Positions 1-6,110 of a stretch of DNA of 10,535 bases are shown one piece after another. How positions within the stretch are numbered: the stretch's first letter is position 1; every line of letters begins with the position of its first letter. The notes under the pieces were generated by a model that was not told the DNA's origin, searched no databases, and saw only the letters and a program-made list of their open reading frames with translations. The DNA is taken from positions 1-10,535 of the forward strand of contig CAZLZI010000037.1 in assembly GCA_964563965.1 (NCBI GenBank), in the 5' to 3' direction. Both the position numbers and the translations under genes were made by a program. This stretch comes from CAZCAQ01 sp964563965. GTDB lineage: Bacteria > Patescibacteriota > WWE3 > UBA101185 > UBA10185.

Positions 1-9
1 TGCCCATGA
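1..9 (+). CDS. possible last codons of an upstream gene (pilM expected)
   Basis: Only the end could be present: read in frame 1 the window opens with Cys-Pro and a TGA at 7-9. This TGA overlaps the pilN ATG at 6-8 in the same ATGA arrangement used at the pilN/pilO and pilO/next-gene junctions. In type IV pilus operons the gene before pilN is usually pilM, so a pilM tail is the natural guess. Nothing in nine bases can prove it. Confidence 0.25.
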   Translation, partial: CP

Positions 10-608
10 AGATAAACCTGCTGAACCAAAAAAACGAGCAAACTCTAAATAGCATTGCCGGCCTTTCAAATGAACCTAATTTAAGTCCTAATCTTTACCC
101 CAAAGCAGAAGCTGTCGAAAATGCAGCCTTAGTACAATCAAAAAAGAACTTTACTCTCCTAAGTAAGCTACTCATAGTAAGTGTGCTCTTTGGCTACGTT
201 CTTAGCATAGTACTGCTTCAGCAACAAACCACCTCCACTCGGAAACTTGCACAAGATATTGATAGACAAGTGGAAGAGTTAGAAACTTACACTACAGAGG
301 CACAACGGATCAGTCGAGTGAATAAACGCATTAAAGTTCACCAAGAGGTAAATGCTTCTTATAGAAATGTTTCTAATAAAATCACCGCCCTCCTTAGTGA
401 AATCCAAACTGACGAGAACTTGCTTAGCTTTGAATTTACTGAAAAGAAATTCATTTTTGATATAGCACGAGAAGATGTGCTAGATGTATCTCGAGTACTT
501 GAGCTTATACTAGCAAAGGATTTTGTAGAAGAAGTTGCAATCTTAGAAGCTAATTTAAATACCTCTGAGAATAAATACGTTATAAAGATGGAGATAACAT
601 TTAAATGA
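6..608 (+). CDS. pilN: PilN-like type IV pilus inner-membrane assembly protein
   Basis: This is a 200-residue bitopic membrane protein. It has a short cytoplasmic N-terminus, one strong hydrophobic segment at about residues 49-71, a charged helical stretch likely to form a coiled coil (about 76-112), and a compact alpha/beta C-terminal region. Residues 3-7 read INLLN, close to the INLLP-type N-terminal motif with which PilN proteins bind cytoplasmic PilM. In type IV pilus and type II secretion systems, PilN and PilO pair to form the inner-membrane alignment platform for the pilus motor. The following gene has PilO architecture and overlaps by ATGA (605-608), which supports the call. The family is poorly conserved, so identity rests on architecture, the N-terminal motif and gene order. 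The start is the first ATG, right at the window edge. Confidence 0.75.
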   Translation: MKINLLNQKNEQTLNSIAGLSNEPNLSPNLYPKAEAVENAALVQSKKNFTLLSKLLIVSVLFGYVLSIVLLQQQTTSTRKLAQDIDRQVEELETYTTEAQRISRVNKRIKVHQEVNASYRNVSNKITALLSEIQTDENLLSFEFTEKKFIFDIAREDVLDVSRVLELILAKDFVEEVAILEANLNTSENKYVIKMEITFK

Positions 609-1144
609 CAAAGCCAACAAAAGCAGTACGAAGTAGTGGGGCAGTTTTAAGTTTGTACCTAGTATTACTGTTATTTATTGCAGTATTTATTGGGTATTTC
701 GGCATAATCTCAAACCTGCGAACCTATTCCGAATTAGCTGAAAAACACAAGCACTATAAAGAATTAAGTGCAGACCTAGCTACAAAAAAAGAAACCTTAC
801 AGCAGAATTTGAAAGTGCTAAAAGACCTAAATGTAAATGAAAACCTACTTGATAAGTCCTTACCGGATGAGTTTAATTATGAAGGCTTTGTCGAGGATTT
901 AATTAACACAAGCTCAGGCTATGATTTTGCGATAGAAAAGATAGAGTTTTTAGATAATGAAAACGACACAGCTAATGCCGTTGTTACCTTTGAAAACTTG
1001 GCAGACAATTCAAATACGATAAATTTAATAAACTCTTTTAATAGACTTCCACGACTTTCTTTCTTAGAAAGGCTGGATTTCGAAGGCAAATATAGTAAAA
1101 AAACAATTAAAGCTGAATTTAGGATATTTAAATTACCAAGATGA
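605..1144 (+). CDS. pilO: PilO-like type IV pilus inner-membrane assembly protein
   Basis: This 179-residue protein has a cytoplasmic N-terminus of about 12 residues, one membrane segment (about 13-35), a coiled-coil-like stretch (about 38-75), and then a small alpha/beta domain. The domain opens with the LPDEF...VEDLI pattern (about 86-100) that resembles the start of the PilO ferredoxin-like domain. PilO is the heterodimer partner of PilN in the inner-membrane subcomplex of type IV pili. Its start overlaps the pilN stop (ATGA), and its own stop overlaps the next start in the same way, so translation is probably coupled. No Shine-Dalgarno sequence precedes the start. Pilus genes normally accompanying these (pilM, pilC, pilB, pilT, pilins) are not in view and would be expected to the left. 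Confidence 0.75.
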   Translation: MTKPTKAVRSSGAVLSLYLVLLLFIAVFIGYFGIISNLRTYSELAEKHKHYKELSADLATKKETLQQNLKVLKDLNVNENLLDKSLPDEFNYEGFVEDLINTSSGYDFAIEKIEFLDNENDTANAVVTFENLADNSNTINLINSFNRLPRLSFLERLDFEGKYSKKTIKAEFRIFKLPR

Positions 1145-1323
1145 AAACATTATTATTATTAACACTATTATGCGCAGTAGTAGGATTTCTAGGGAGCAAA
1201 TACACCGCCCAATTAAACTTAGTAGAACTGGATTTAAAAAAAGATGTTGCCAACATACGGGTAGATAATGTTAGAATTGACGTAGACTATCTTAAAAAGA
1301 TACGACCTGCCTATGAACAATGA
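1141..1323 (+). CDS. small single-pass membrane protein in the pilus operon, unknown function
   Basis: I do not recognise this 60-residue protein. It begins with a hydrophobic Leu-rich segment (about residues 3-18) containing one Cys at residue 11, then a polar tail alternating acidic and basic residues (about 25-57). The hydrophobic segment could be a membrane anchor or signal peptide. The Cys is not in a good lipobox. The gene overlaps pilO by ATGA and overlaps the next gene by 11 nt, so it is embedded in the operon and likely translated. Its position after pilO matches pilP in proteobacterial operons, but it is far too short for PilP and lacks its beta domain. A lineage-specific pilus accessory protein is an inference only. 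Confidence 0.55.
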   Translation: MKTLLLLTLLCAVVGFLGSKYTAQLNLVELDLKKDVANIRVDNVRIDVDYLKKIRPAYEQ

Positions 1324-1807
1324 TCAAGCCAAGAAAGGCTTAAAAACTTTTATAATACTACTTGCAGTTTTTGCCCTTGTAGCTGGTGCAATTTACTCTT
1401 CTACCAATGTAGTTTCTCTTGACGACTCTACAACTAAAACAGGAGTTACAAATGACAGTGCTTTTAAAGAATTAGCAGAAGCTCAAACCCCACGGGCACA
1501 AGTTCCCTCTGTTTTGCAGGCAGCTGATACAACTCTTACAGATACTGGAGAAGACGATGGTACTGGGGATGATCTAGCAGTGGACAATGAACCAAATTAT
1601 GCACTCTTAGACGAACCGGTAATTGATGATACTTCTTTAGCTGCAGCAGCAGAAACAACCACAGTTCCAGACACTGGTACTTTTGGTATCACAGTTTCAC
1701 TAGTTCTTTCACTGTTTACGCTACTGGGTGGGATACTATTTCTAAGTAAGAATCCTAGAAAACTAGCATTAAGTCGATTTGAAAAAGAAATTTCAAGAAA
1801 ACTCTAA
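1313..1807 (+). CDS. surface protein with C-terminal VPDTG sortase sorting signal
   Basis: This 164-residue secreted protein has an N-terminal hydrophobic segment (about residues 11-29) acting as signal sequence or anchor. A low-complexity Thr/Asp/Ala-rich region follows, with a clearly acidic stretch at about 74-106. A textbook C-terminal sorting signal then appears: VPDTG at 118-122, a hydrophobic helix at about 123-144, and a positively charged tail (SKNPRK and further Lys/Arg). This tripartite arrangement is how sortase substrates are recognised. The sortase would cleave between Thr and Gly. A sortase gene lies immediately downstream on the opposite strand and overlaps this stop codon by 4 nt, making it the obvious partner. 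The exposed part is only about 85 residues and has no recognisable domain, so it may be a spacer, stalk component or minor pilus-associated protein. Confidence 0.7.
   Translation: MNNDQAKKGLKTFIILLAVFALVAGAIYSSTNVVSLDDSTTKTGVTNDSAFKELAEAQTPRAQVPSVLQAADTTLTDTGEDDGTGDDLAVDNEPNYALLDEPVIDDTSLAAAAETTTVPDTGTFGITVSLVLSLFTLLGGILFLSKNPRKLALSRFEKEISRKL
1664..1678 (+). other. VPDTG sorting motif codons
   Basis: These codons encode Val-Pro-Asp-Thr-Gly, an LPXTG variant with Val in place of Leu, followed directly by about 22 hydrophobic residues and a basic tail. It marks the predicted sortase cleavage site of the 164-residue surface protein. Confidence 0.7.
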
Positions 1808-2529
1808 TCTACTTTTACTGCTAATACTTCAAATCTTTTAAGCTTTGTTCCCGCAGGCCAACAAGTCATTAATACAATGGATGATTCATTCAGATAAGCG
1901 GGTCTTTTATTTTCCAATGGTTTTACCTCTCCTATGGCTAGTTGTTTAGTGCTAACAACTTTATAGGTATGTTTAATATTATTGTAAGTTACATACAACT
2001 CATCGTCTTTAGTCAGCATGTTTAATTTAGAGAAGATAGTATTATAGTTCTTCGGATTATAAAAAAAGGGCAAAACAGAGTGGCCGTACAGATACGTGGT
2101 CCCACCCTCCCCTGGAAGAGAGGAACCATTATAGTGACCTATAAAGCCATCTGGGCTTAAGTCCGTTGAGTTTGTTTTGACTAGCGCTGAGTTTATCTCA
2201 AGCTTGGGGACTGTTAAATAAAAATGCCTTGGTACATTGGCATTTTCTAAGATATTTGGGCTTTGCTCATTTAATTCGTTAAATGAATAGTTACGAAAAC
2301 CACTCGAATAGCCTAAAATACTTGCTTTTACAGGCGCAGGAACGTCCGTCTCTGCCGTTTTAAAGAAGTAAAGCGGGATCATGACTTGCGTTACAATCAA
2401 AACAAAAGAAACCAGAAAGGGTAAATAGGGCACAATGGCTGAATTACTCCAAAATCGTGGATTTTTCTTAGTAAATAAGTTTTCGCTCTCAACCTTTTTT
2501 TGAATAACAGTAGGTCGAAAATAGGACAT
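1804..2529 (-). CDS. sortase family transpeptidase
   Basis: This 241-residue protein has a cytoplasmic N-terminal region of about 30 residues, a membrane segment at about 32-56, and an extracellular sortase domain from about 100. The catalytic His is in YLYGHS (His150), the Cys in VLMTCWP (Cys223), and the Arg in the KLKRFEV strand (Arg232). These three elements in this order define the sortase catalytic site. The length and Cys-Trp-Pro context are closer to class D/E housekeeping-type enzymes than to class A, but subclass cannot be fixed by eye. It would cleave LPXTG-like motifs and attach proteins to the envelope. The neighbouring convergent gene encodes a VPDTG protein. The start ATG shares one base with the stop of the preceding holA-like gene (TAATG). 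No terminator separates it from the convergent operon. Confidence 0.88.
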   Translation of the reverse strand: MSYFRPTVIQKKVESENLFTKKNPRFWSNSAIVPYLPFLVSFVLIVTQVMIPLYFFKTAETDVPAPVKASILGYSSGFRNYSFNELNEQSPNILENANVPRHFYLTVPKLEINSALVKTNSTDLSPDGFIGHYNGSSLPGEGGTTYLYGHSVLPFFYNPKNYNTIFSKLNMLTKDDELYVTYNNIKHTYKVVSTKQLAIGEVKPLENKRPAYLNESSIVLMTCWPAGTKLKRFEVLAVKVD

Positions 2530-3233
2530 TAAGACTTAGTATAAGACAAAATCTTTTCACATACCAAGCATAACCCTATGTTTATATCTATCTGTCCTGT
2601 TTTAGCTTTTTTATCAAGCTCATACATGTAGCAAAACAGGGCTTTAACATCTTCTGGTGTAAATGCTTTGGCATATTGAGTGGCTTTTCGTCTGGGGAAG
2701 TCCTTCATCGCATTAAGCTCTGGGCTGGAAAAGGTCACATTAAAGATATTTCGAAGTGAATAAAGACACATAGACACAATATAGTAAGAATCATTACCTT
2801 CACTGAGTAAGGCAGTTAATTCTTTATAGGCCTCTGTTCTTTTTCCAGAGTAAAGATAATCCGTGAATTTGAACACATCAGACACAGTCTTTAAAGCAAG
2901 TTCCCCTCTAATAAACTTAATATTCTTTGGGTTTGTGACAAATATATGAGATTGAGATAAATCAAAGGGAAAAATGAAATTGACGTGTGCTTTTGCATTT
3001 AGTTGAGAGAGTAAGTCATAAAAAGGCTCTGGACGGGCTTGCTTATCAAACTTGAGTGTAATAAGCGGAGGTTGCTGTAATAAATCAAAGGTATTTGCAC
3101 TATCTACAAACCGGTTAGGTGTAACGTCTTTAGCATTAAATGACACCCGCTCGCTGTTAGGGTATTTGCGTGCGATTTCAGTTAGAGTGCGCTCTATTAA
3201 ATTTTCGTTTTTACCTGTGAGTAAAAAAAACAT
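2529..3233 (-). CDS. holA: short DNA polymerase III delta subunit-like protein
   Basis: This 234-residue protein resembles the clamp-loader delta subunit. The N-terminus (FFLLTGKNENLIE) matches the opening strand and helix of HolA proteins. The segment around residues 118-163 has the domain III pattern of a short helix, a glycine-containing turn and an SLRNIF helix. The C-terminus (KAKTGQIDINIGLCLVCEKIL, about 209-229) matches the K-TG-I/D-...-L ending of the family. Delta opens the sliding clamp during loading and has no ATPase motifs, and none are seen here. The usual length is about 330-345 residues, so roughly 100 are missing, mostly from the middle domain. The gene is joined by 1-nt TAATG overlaps to the LCP gene upstream and the sortase gene downstream. 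The family call is moderate; function as the main delta subunit is inferred. Confidence 0.6.
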   Translation of the reverse strand: MFFLLTGKNENLIERTLTEIARKYPNSERVSFNAKDVTPNRFVDSANTFDLLQQPPLITLKFDKQARPEPFYDLLSQLNAKAHVNFIFPFDLSQSHIFVTNPKNIKFIRGELALKTVSDVFKFTDYLYSGKRTEAYKELTALLSEGNDSYYIVSMCLYSLRNIFNVTFSSPELNAMKDFPRRKATQYAKAFTPEDVKALFCYMYELDKKAKTGQIDINIGLCLVCEKILSYTKS

Positions 3234-4312
3234 TATTCACCAAAAAGATAGCGCTGCACATACGCATGGAGTTGTGTAAAGTTACCTGCCTTAGGTATTA
3301 AAACATATCTCCCACCGTATAATGTTTTATCCTCAGGAGAATATAATAGTCCTCCTTGATCCGCGCCACTTCTATCATCTAGCACAATTGATTTTACTTT
3401 ATCGAAAGCCACTTGTTTGGATAAAAAGAGGAAACCTTGACCAGTTGTAATATCTATATTTGTTTCAACGTTATCCGAATATGACTTATAAAGAGCGGTG
3501 AGTTTGGTAACATCAAGTATTGTTCTTGGATCAAGCATTTTCTCTTTAATACCCATAATAAGAAGCTGCTGTCTTCTAGATCTTGCAAAGTCCGTGTCTT
3601 CTCCATTGTTCCCTTTACGGGATCTCACGTACTTTAGTGCAGTACTTCCGTTCATAGTTTGTTTTCCGGCTTTAAAGTTTATTACTTCATATCGTTGACT
3701 CTCCGGTGCATTCTCTTTGCCTTCGATTGGGTAACTATAGTCAGTAAAAGACTTTTCAACATTAATCTCAACGCCTCCTAGACTATCGATAGCGTCTGTA
3801 AACATGTCAAAATTAACAACCACATAATAGTGAATGGGTATACCTAAAACCTCCTCTACAGAAGCCTTCATTTCATTAGCTCCACCATAAGAATACATGG
3901 CATTAATCTTTTCACTATAACCTGAGGGCCCTTTGACCCATAAATCGCGTGGTAACGAGATTAAAACCACATTTTTTTCCACTCTTCCAATGGAAGCAAC
4001 AAGGATGGTGTCTGTCAAAAAGGCACCATTATTTATTTTACTTTTAGTTCGCTGATCGGATCCCAAAACAAGAACATTTGTCCTACCATCAGTTTCTTTT
4101 AAATTAGCCGTAGATATCTCACCGGCAATAGTTATGGGGTTAAAGAAAGAACCTGCATTTTTGGTAAAGAATGCCCCGAAAGCAAACAAAAAAAATAACA
4201 CGGTCACAAACACTAAAGTCTTTTTCTTTGTAAACCCACCCTTCTTCGGGTTATTTAGAGTTCTTATAGTCTGTACGTGGGAGACAGAATTTCCAAAATC
4301 TTTGTATTTCAT
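3233..4312 (-). CDS. LytR-CpsA-Psr (LCP) family envelope polymer transferase
   Basis: This 359-residue protein has a basic cytoplasmic N-terminus, one membrane segment (about 32-50), and an extracellular LCP domain. Family landmarks are present in order: LGSDQR (83-88), TDT (100-102), SLPRD (119-123), EKINAMYSYGG (134-144), NFDMFTDAIDSLGGVEI (167-183), and the signature block with LKYVRSRKG plus DFARSRRQQ (226-249). The Arg and Asp residues that bind the pyrophosphate of the polyprenyl-linked substrate are retained. LCP enzymes move glycopolymers from lipid carriers to peptidoglycan or protein. The start at 4312 was chosen because this ATG overlaps the tpiA stop in a 4-nt ATGA; a TTG further upstream (4330) would overlap tpiA more and has no support. 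The gene is followed by holA (TAATG). Confidence 0.92.
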   Translation of the reverse strand: MKYKDFGNSVSHVQTIRTLNNPKKGGFTKKKTLVFVTVLFFLFAFGAFFTKNAGSFFNPITIAGEISTANLKETDGRTNVLVLGSDQRTKSKINNGAFLTDTILVASIGRVEKNVVLISLPRDLWVKGPSGYSEKINAMYSYGGANEMKASVEEVLGIPIHYYVVVNFDMFTDAIDSLGGVEINVEKSFTDYSYPIEGKENAPESQRYEVINFKAGKQTMNGSTALKYVRSRKGNNGEDTDFARSRRQQLLIMGIKEKMLDPRTILDVTKLTALYKSYSDNVETNIDITTGQGFLFLSKQVAFDKVKSIVLDDRSGADQGGLLYSPEDKTLYGGRYVLIPKAGNFTQLHAYVQRYLFGE

Positions 4313-4983
4313 AATTGAGCAAAATCGCAAACTATATCAACAAAATGGTCTGCTTCTAAACTTGCATTACCTACTAGCAGACCTGTTAACCCTACTATCT
4401 TACCTAACTCACCGGCATTTTGTCTATTCACAGATCCACCATAGAGTAGCCCTAAGAAGTCAGTACCATATTTCGAGCTAAAGGCATCAACTCTTAGTTG
4501 GACACTCTTGCTACTGACTGCTTTATAAACCCCACCATGGGAAATATCAGTTACATCCTCAAGTGCAATAACAGAATTAAACATATGTTCCGGTAACACT
4601 GATACCTGTGTAAAATCCGATAAACAGGTTATTGGAATAATCTGTTCTTTCATACAGTTGAGTGCTTTAGTAAAAGACTCTTCTAGTCTTGGTTTTGTTT
4701 CACTATGTCCAACAAGTGCATATTTACAAAAGTCTTTAAGTTGCGCTGCACTAACTTGAGAGGTATAGGCACCCGTTACATAGGAACTAACATCTTGCGC
4801 AACCAGCTCCAAATTCAGATCATACGCTTTTAGTTTTGCTAAGTGAAGAAAAGAAGGTGCAATACCAAGAGTTACTTTTGAAAAATCAATCCTACTAACT
4901 AACTTAGTATATGCTGCAAACCACGCATCAACGCTTGCTAAAGTCATGTTCATTTTCCAGTTTGCAATAATAAGTTTTTTCAT
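4309..4983 (-). CDS. tpiA: triosephosphate isomerase, short and divergent
   Basis: TpiA interconverts dihydroxyacetone phosphate and glyceraldehyde 3-phosphate. Retained features are the ANWKMN start (Asn8, Lys10), the AQDVS...GAYTSQVSA block (62-79), the catalytic His in VGHSE (His93), a Glu aligned with the catalytic base (Glu142), and the phosphate-binding LYGGSV (180-185) and LLVGNASL (202-209). The protein has 224 residues against about 250. The region between strands 5 and 6 is shortened, and the normally near-invariant flexible loop 6 after the base (PVWAIGTG in most TIMs) reads DVTDISHGG. Many catalytic positions are kept, so it may be active, but loop closure must differ. The start lies one base after the stop of the AOR-like gene. 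The next gene overlaps by ATGA. Identity is secure; kinetic competence is uncertain. Confidence 0.88.
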   Translation of the reverse strand: MKKLIIANWKMNMTLASVDAWFAAYTKLVSRIDFSKVTLGIAPSFLHLAKLKAYDLNLELVAQDVSSYVTGAYTSQVSAAQLKDFCKYALVGHSETKPRLEESFTKALNCMKEQIIPITCLSDFTQVSVLPEHMFNSVIALEDVTDISHGGVYKAVSSKSVQLRVDAFSSKYGTDFLGLLYGGSVNRQNAGELGKIVGLTGLLVGNASLEADHFVDIVCDFAQL

Positions 4984-4984
4984 T

Positions 4985-5854
4985 TTAAGAAATTTCCTTG
5001 AGCACGGCCTCTACCAAATTTGGCAAATTCTCAATATCTTCATGACTATAATCATACCCAAGTGTATGTAAACAAGAAAAGACAGTGCCTACATCAGAAT
5101 ATATCTGCTGTGCATAGGTGCAGGCACACAAAGAATGAACTAGGAGATTACCCCCCAACTCTCCTATACGTGATTTGGAACAGCCCATAGGGCATCCGGA
5201 ACACGAAGGATATAGTTCTTTAGTCACTTCCAACTTGTCGATATTACTTAATAGCCGTTTATATAATTCTTCATACTTTGGTTTATTATAAATATCAAAA
5301 TTTGTGTGCCCACTTATAACTAAACCTAACAGATTTTTAGCTAAGAATTTGTTCTCTAGGTAATTTTCCGAGGTAACAAAATAACCATCTAACGCAAGTT
5401 TTGAAAGAATCTGGGACATGTCAGAAAACGCAAAAATACTTCGCTTACCGGGCAGTCCTAATAAATTTAAATCTGTTCCTTTATCCAGAAAATCTACAGT
5501 TGTATCATTTATATTTAGAAAAGTTGGTTCAGGAGCGCCCCCTTTGATAACAATTGAGTCAATACCGCAAAACCTTATACGATAAGATAGCGAGCCCCCA
5601 ATATACAAATCTTCTGCTACCCCACCGGTTTGAAGAACCACAGATGTCTTAGATGCAAAAGGGTAAAAGCCATTGAGTGGTCCTATCGATAGCACAACTG
5701 GATCCTCATCTTGATATAAAGCATAGAGTTTAAGTCCTAGCGCAACACCACCAATGTATTTATAAAAGTCAGGAAATGATCTTACCTCGGTAGTATTCTT
5801 CTTAAGATCAATAATGAGAACTTTTTTAGACTTTTCAGGACTAACTAAGGACAT
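4985..5854 (-). CDS. half-length aldehyde:ferredoxin oxidoreductase-like protein
   Basis: This 289-residue protein resembles the N-terminal half of tungsten AOR-family enzymes (usually about 600 residues). Matching elements are the opening strand and IGG turn (VLIIDLKKN...YIGG, 12-36), SIGPLNG (56-62), the IGGSL...RIRFCGIDSIVIKG block (85-105) and LVISG (178-182). The cluster motif Cys218-x2-Cys221-x3-Cys225 follows, with a helical region after it. The fourth AOR cluster Cys and the C-terminal domain are absent, but Cys243, Cys245 and Cys261 lie nearby. The start at 5854 fits the beginning of the family; the frame stays open further upstream without support. The gene overlaps the ferredoxin-like gene by 14 nt and ends 1 nt before tpiA, so it is not a decaying remnant. 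AOR relatives oxidise aldehydes, including glyceraldehyde 3-phosphate. The function here is unknown. Confidence 0.7.
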   Translation of the reverse strand: MSLVSPEKSKKVLIIDLKKNTTEVRSFPDFYKYIGGVALGLKLYALYQDEDPVVLSIGPLNGFYPFASKTSVVLQTGGVAEDLYIGGSLSYRIRFCGIDSIVIKGGAPEPTFLNINDTTVDFLDKGTDLNLLGLPGKRSIFAFSDMSQILSKLALDGYFVTSENYLENKFLAKNLLGLVISGHTNFDIYNKPKYEELYKRLLSNIDKLEVTKELYPSCSGCPMGCSKSRIGELGGNLLVHSLCACTYAQQIYSDVGTVFSCLHTLGYDYSHEDIENLPNLVEAVLKEIS

Positions 5855-6110
5855 CTTCACCGTCACTTTCCTCAACCGAAAATACTCCGGTAGGACAAAT
5901 ACGAGCGATGCGTTCAATATCAGCCTCTTGGACTCGAGGGTCTAGCAGTACCTCATATTTAGCTTCTTTCTTCACTTCATCGTATTTTCTAAAGATTCTA
6001 ATTAAGCTGTCTTCAAGCCCCACTCGATTTAGTTGGCGCTGTACTTCCATAACGCATATTTCGCACCCAATGCATTTTTCTGAAAAAATTACTTTTAGTA
6101 TTTTAGCCAT
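5841..6110 (-). CDS. small single-cluster 4Fe-4S ferredoxin-like protein
   Basis: This is an 89-residue protein with Cys13-x2-Cys16-x2-Cys19 (CIGCEIC) and a distant Cys72 in ICPTGVF. That is the pattern of a one-cluster [4Fe-4S] ferredoxin in which the fourth ligand precedes Pro. About 50 residues of charged sequence separate the two halves, where a second cluster would lie in 2[4Fe-4S] ferredoxins. It probably carries electrons. The gene overlaps pgk (8 nt) and the AOR-like gene (14 nt), and AOR-family enzymes use ferredoxin as acceptor, so it is the likely partner or a subunit of that protein. The ATG at 6110 is preferred: the TTG three codons upstream only lengthens the pgk overlap. No good Shine-Dalgarno sequence is visible. 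Confidence 0.82.
   Translation of the reverse strand: MAKILKVIFSEKCIGCEICVMEVQRQLNRVGLEDSLIRIFRKYDEVKKEAKYEVLLDPRVQEADIERIARICPTGVFSVEESDGEDVLS

Noticed and set aside
1535..1549. LTDTG in the surface protein as a second sorting signal
   Set aside because: It lacks the following hydrophobic helix and basic tail and lies in the middle of the chain; only VPDTG at 1664-1678 fits.
1795..1815. Terminator between the convergent pilus operon and sortase gene
   Set aside because: The stop codons overlap by 4 nt and no stem-loop with T-run is visible around them.
606..4311. Alternative genetic code (TGA as Gly) often found in some CPR lineages
   Set aside because: TGA ends pilN, pilO, the 60-residue gene and tpiA exactly where overlaps and family lengths expect a stop, so TGA is a stop here.
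4313..4330. TTG start upstream of the LCP gene
   Set aside because: The ATG at 4312 forms a classic ATGA overlap with the tpiA stop; the extra six residues have no family support.
3052..4481. Plus-strand open frames at 3052-3279, 3498-3698 and 4134-4481
   Set aside because: They lie antisense to the holA-like, LCP and tpiA genes, whose proteins carry clear family motifs.
5855..5917. Upstream extension of the AOR-like frame beyond the ATG at 5854
   Set aside because: It would add 21 residues translated through the ferredoxin-like gene with no family similarity; the ATG at 5854 puts the start where AOR proteins begin.
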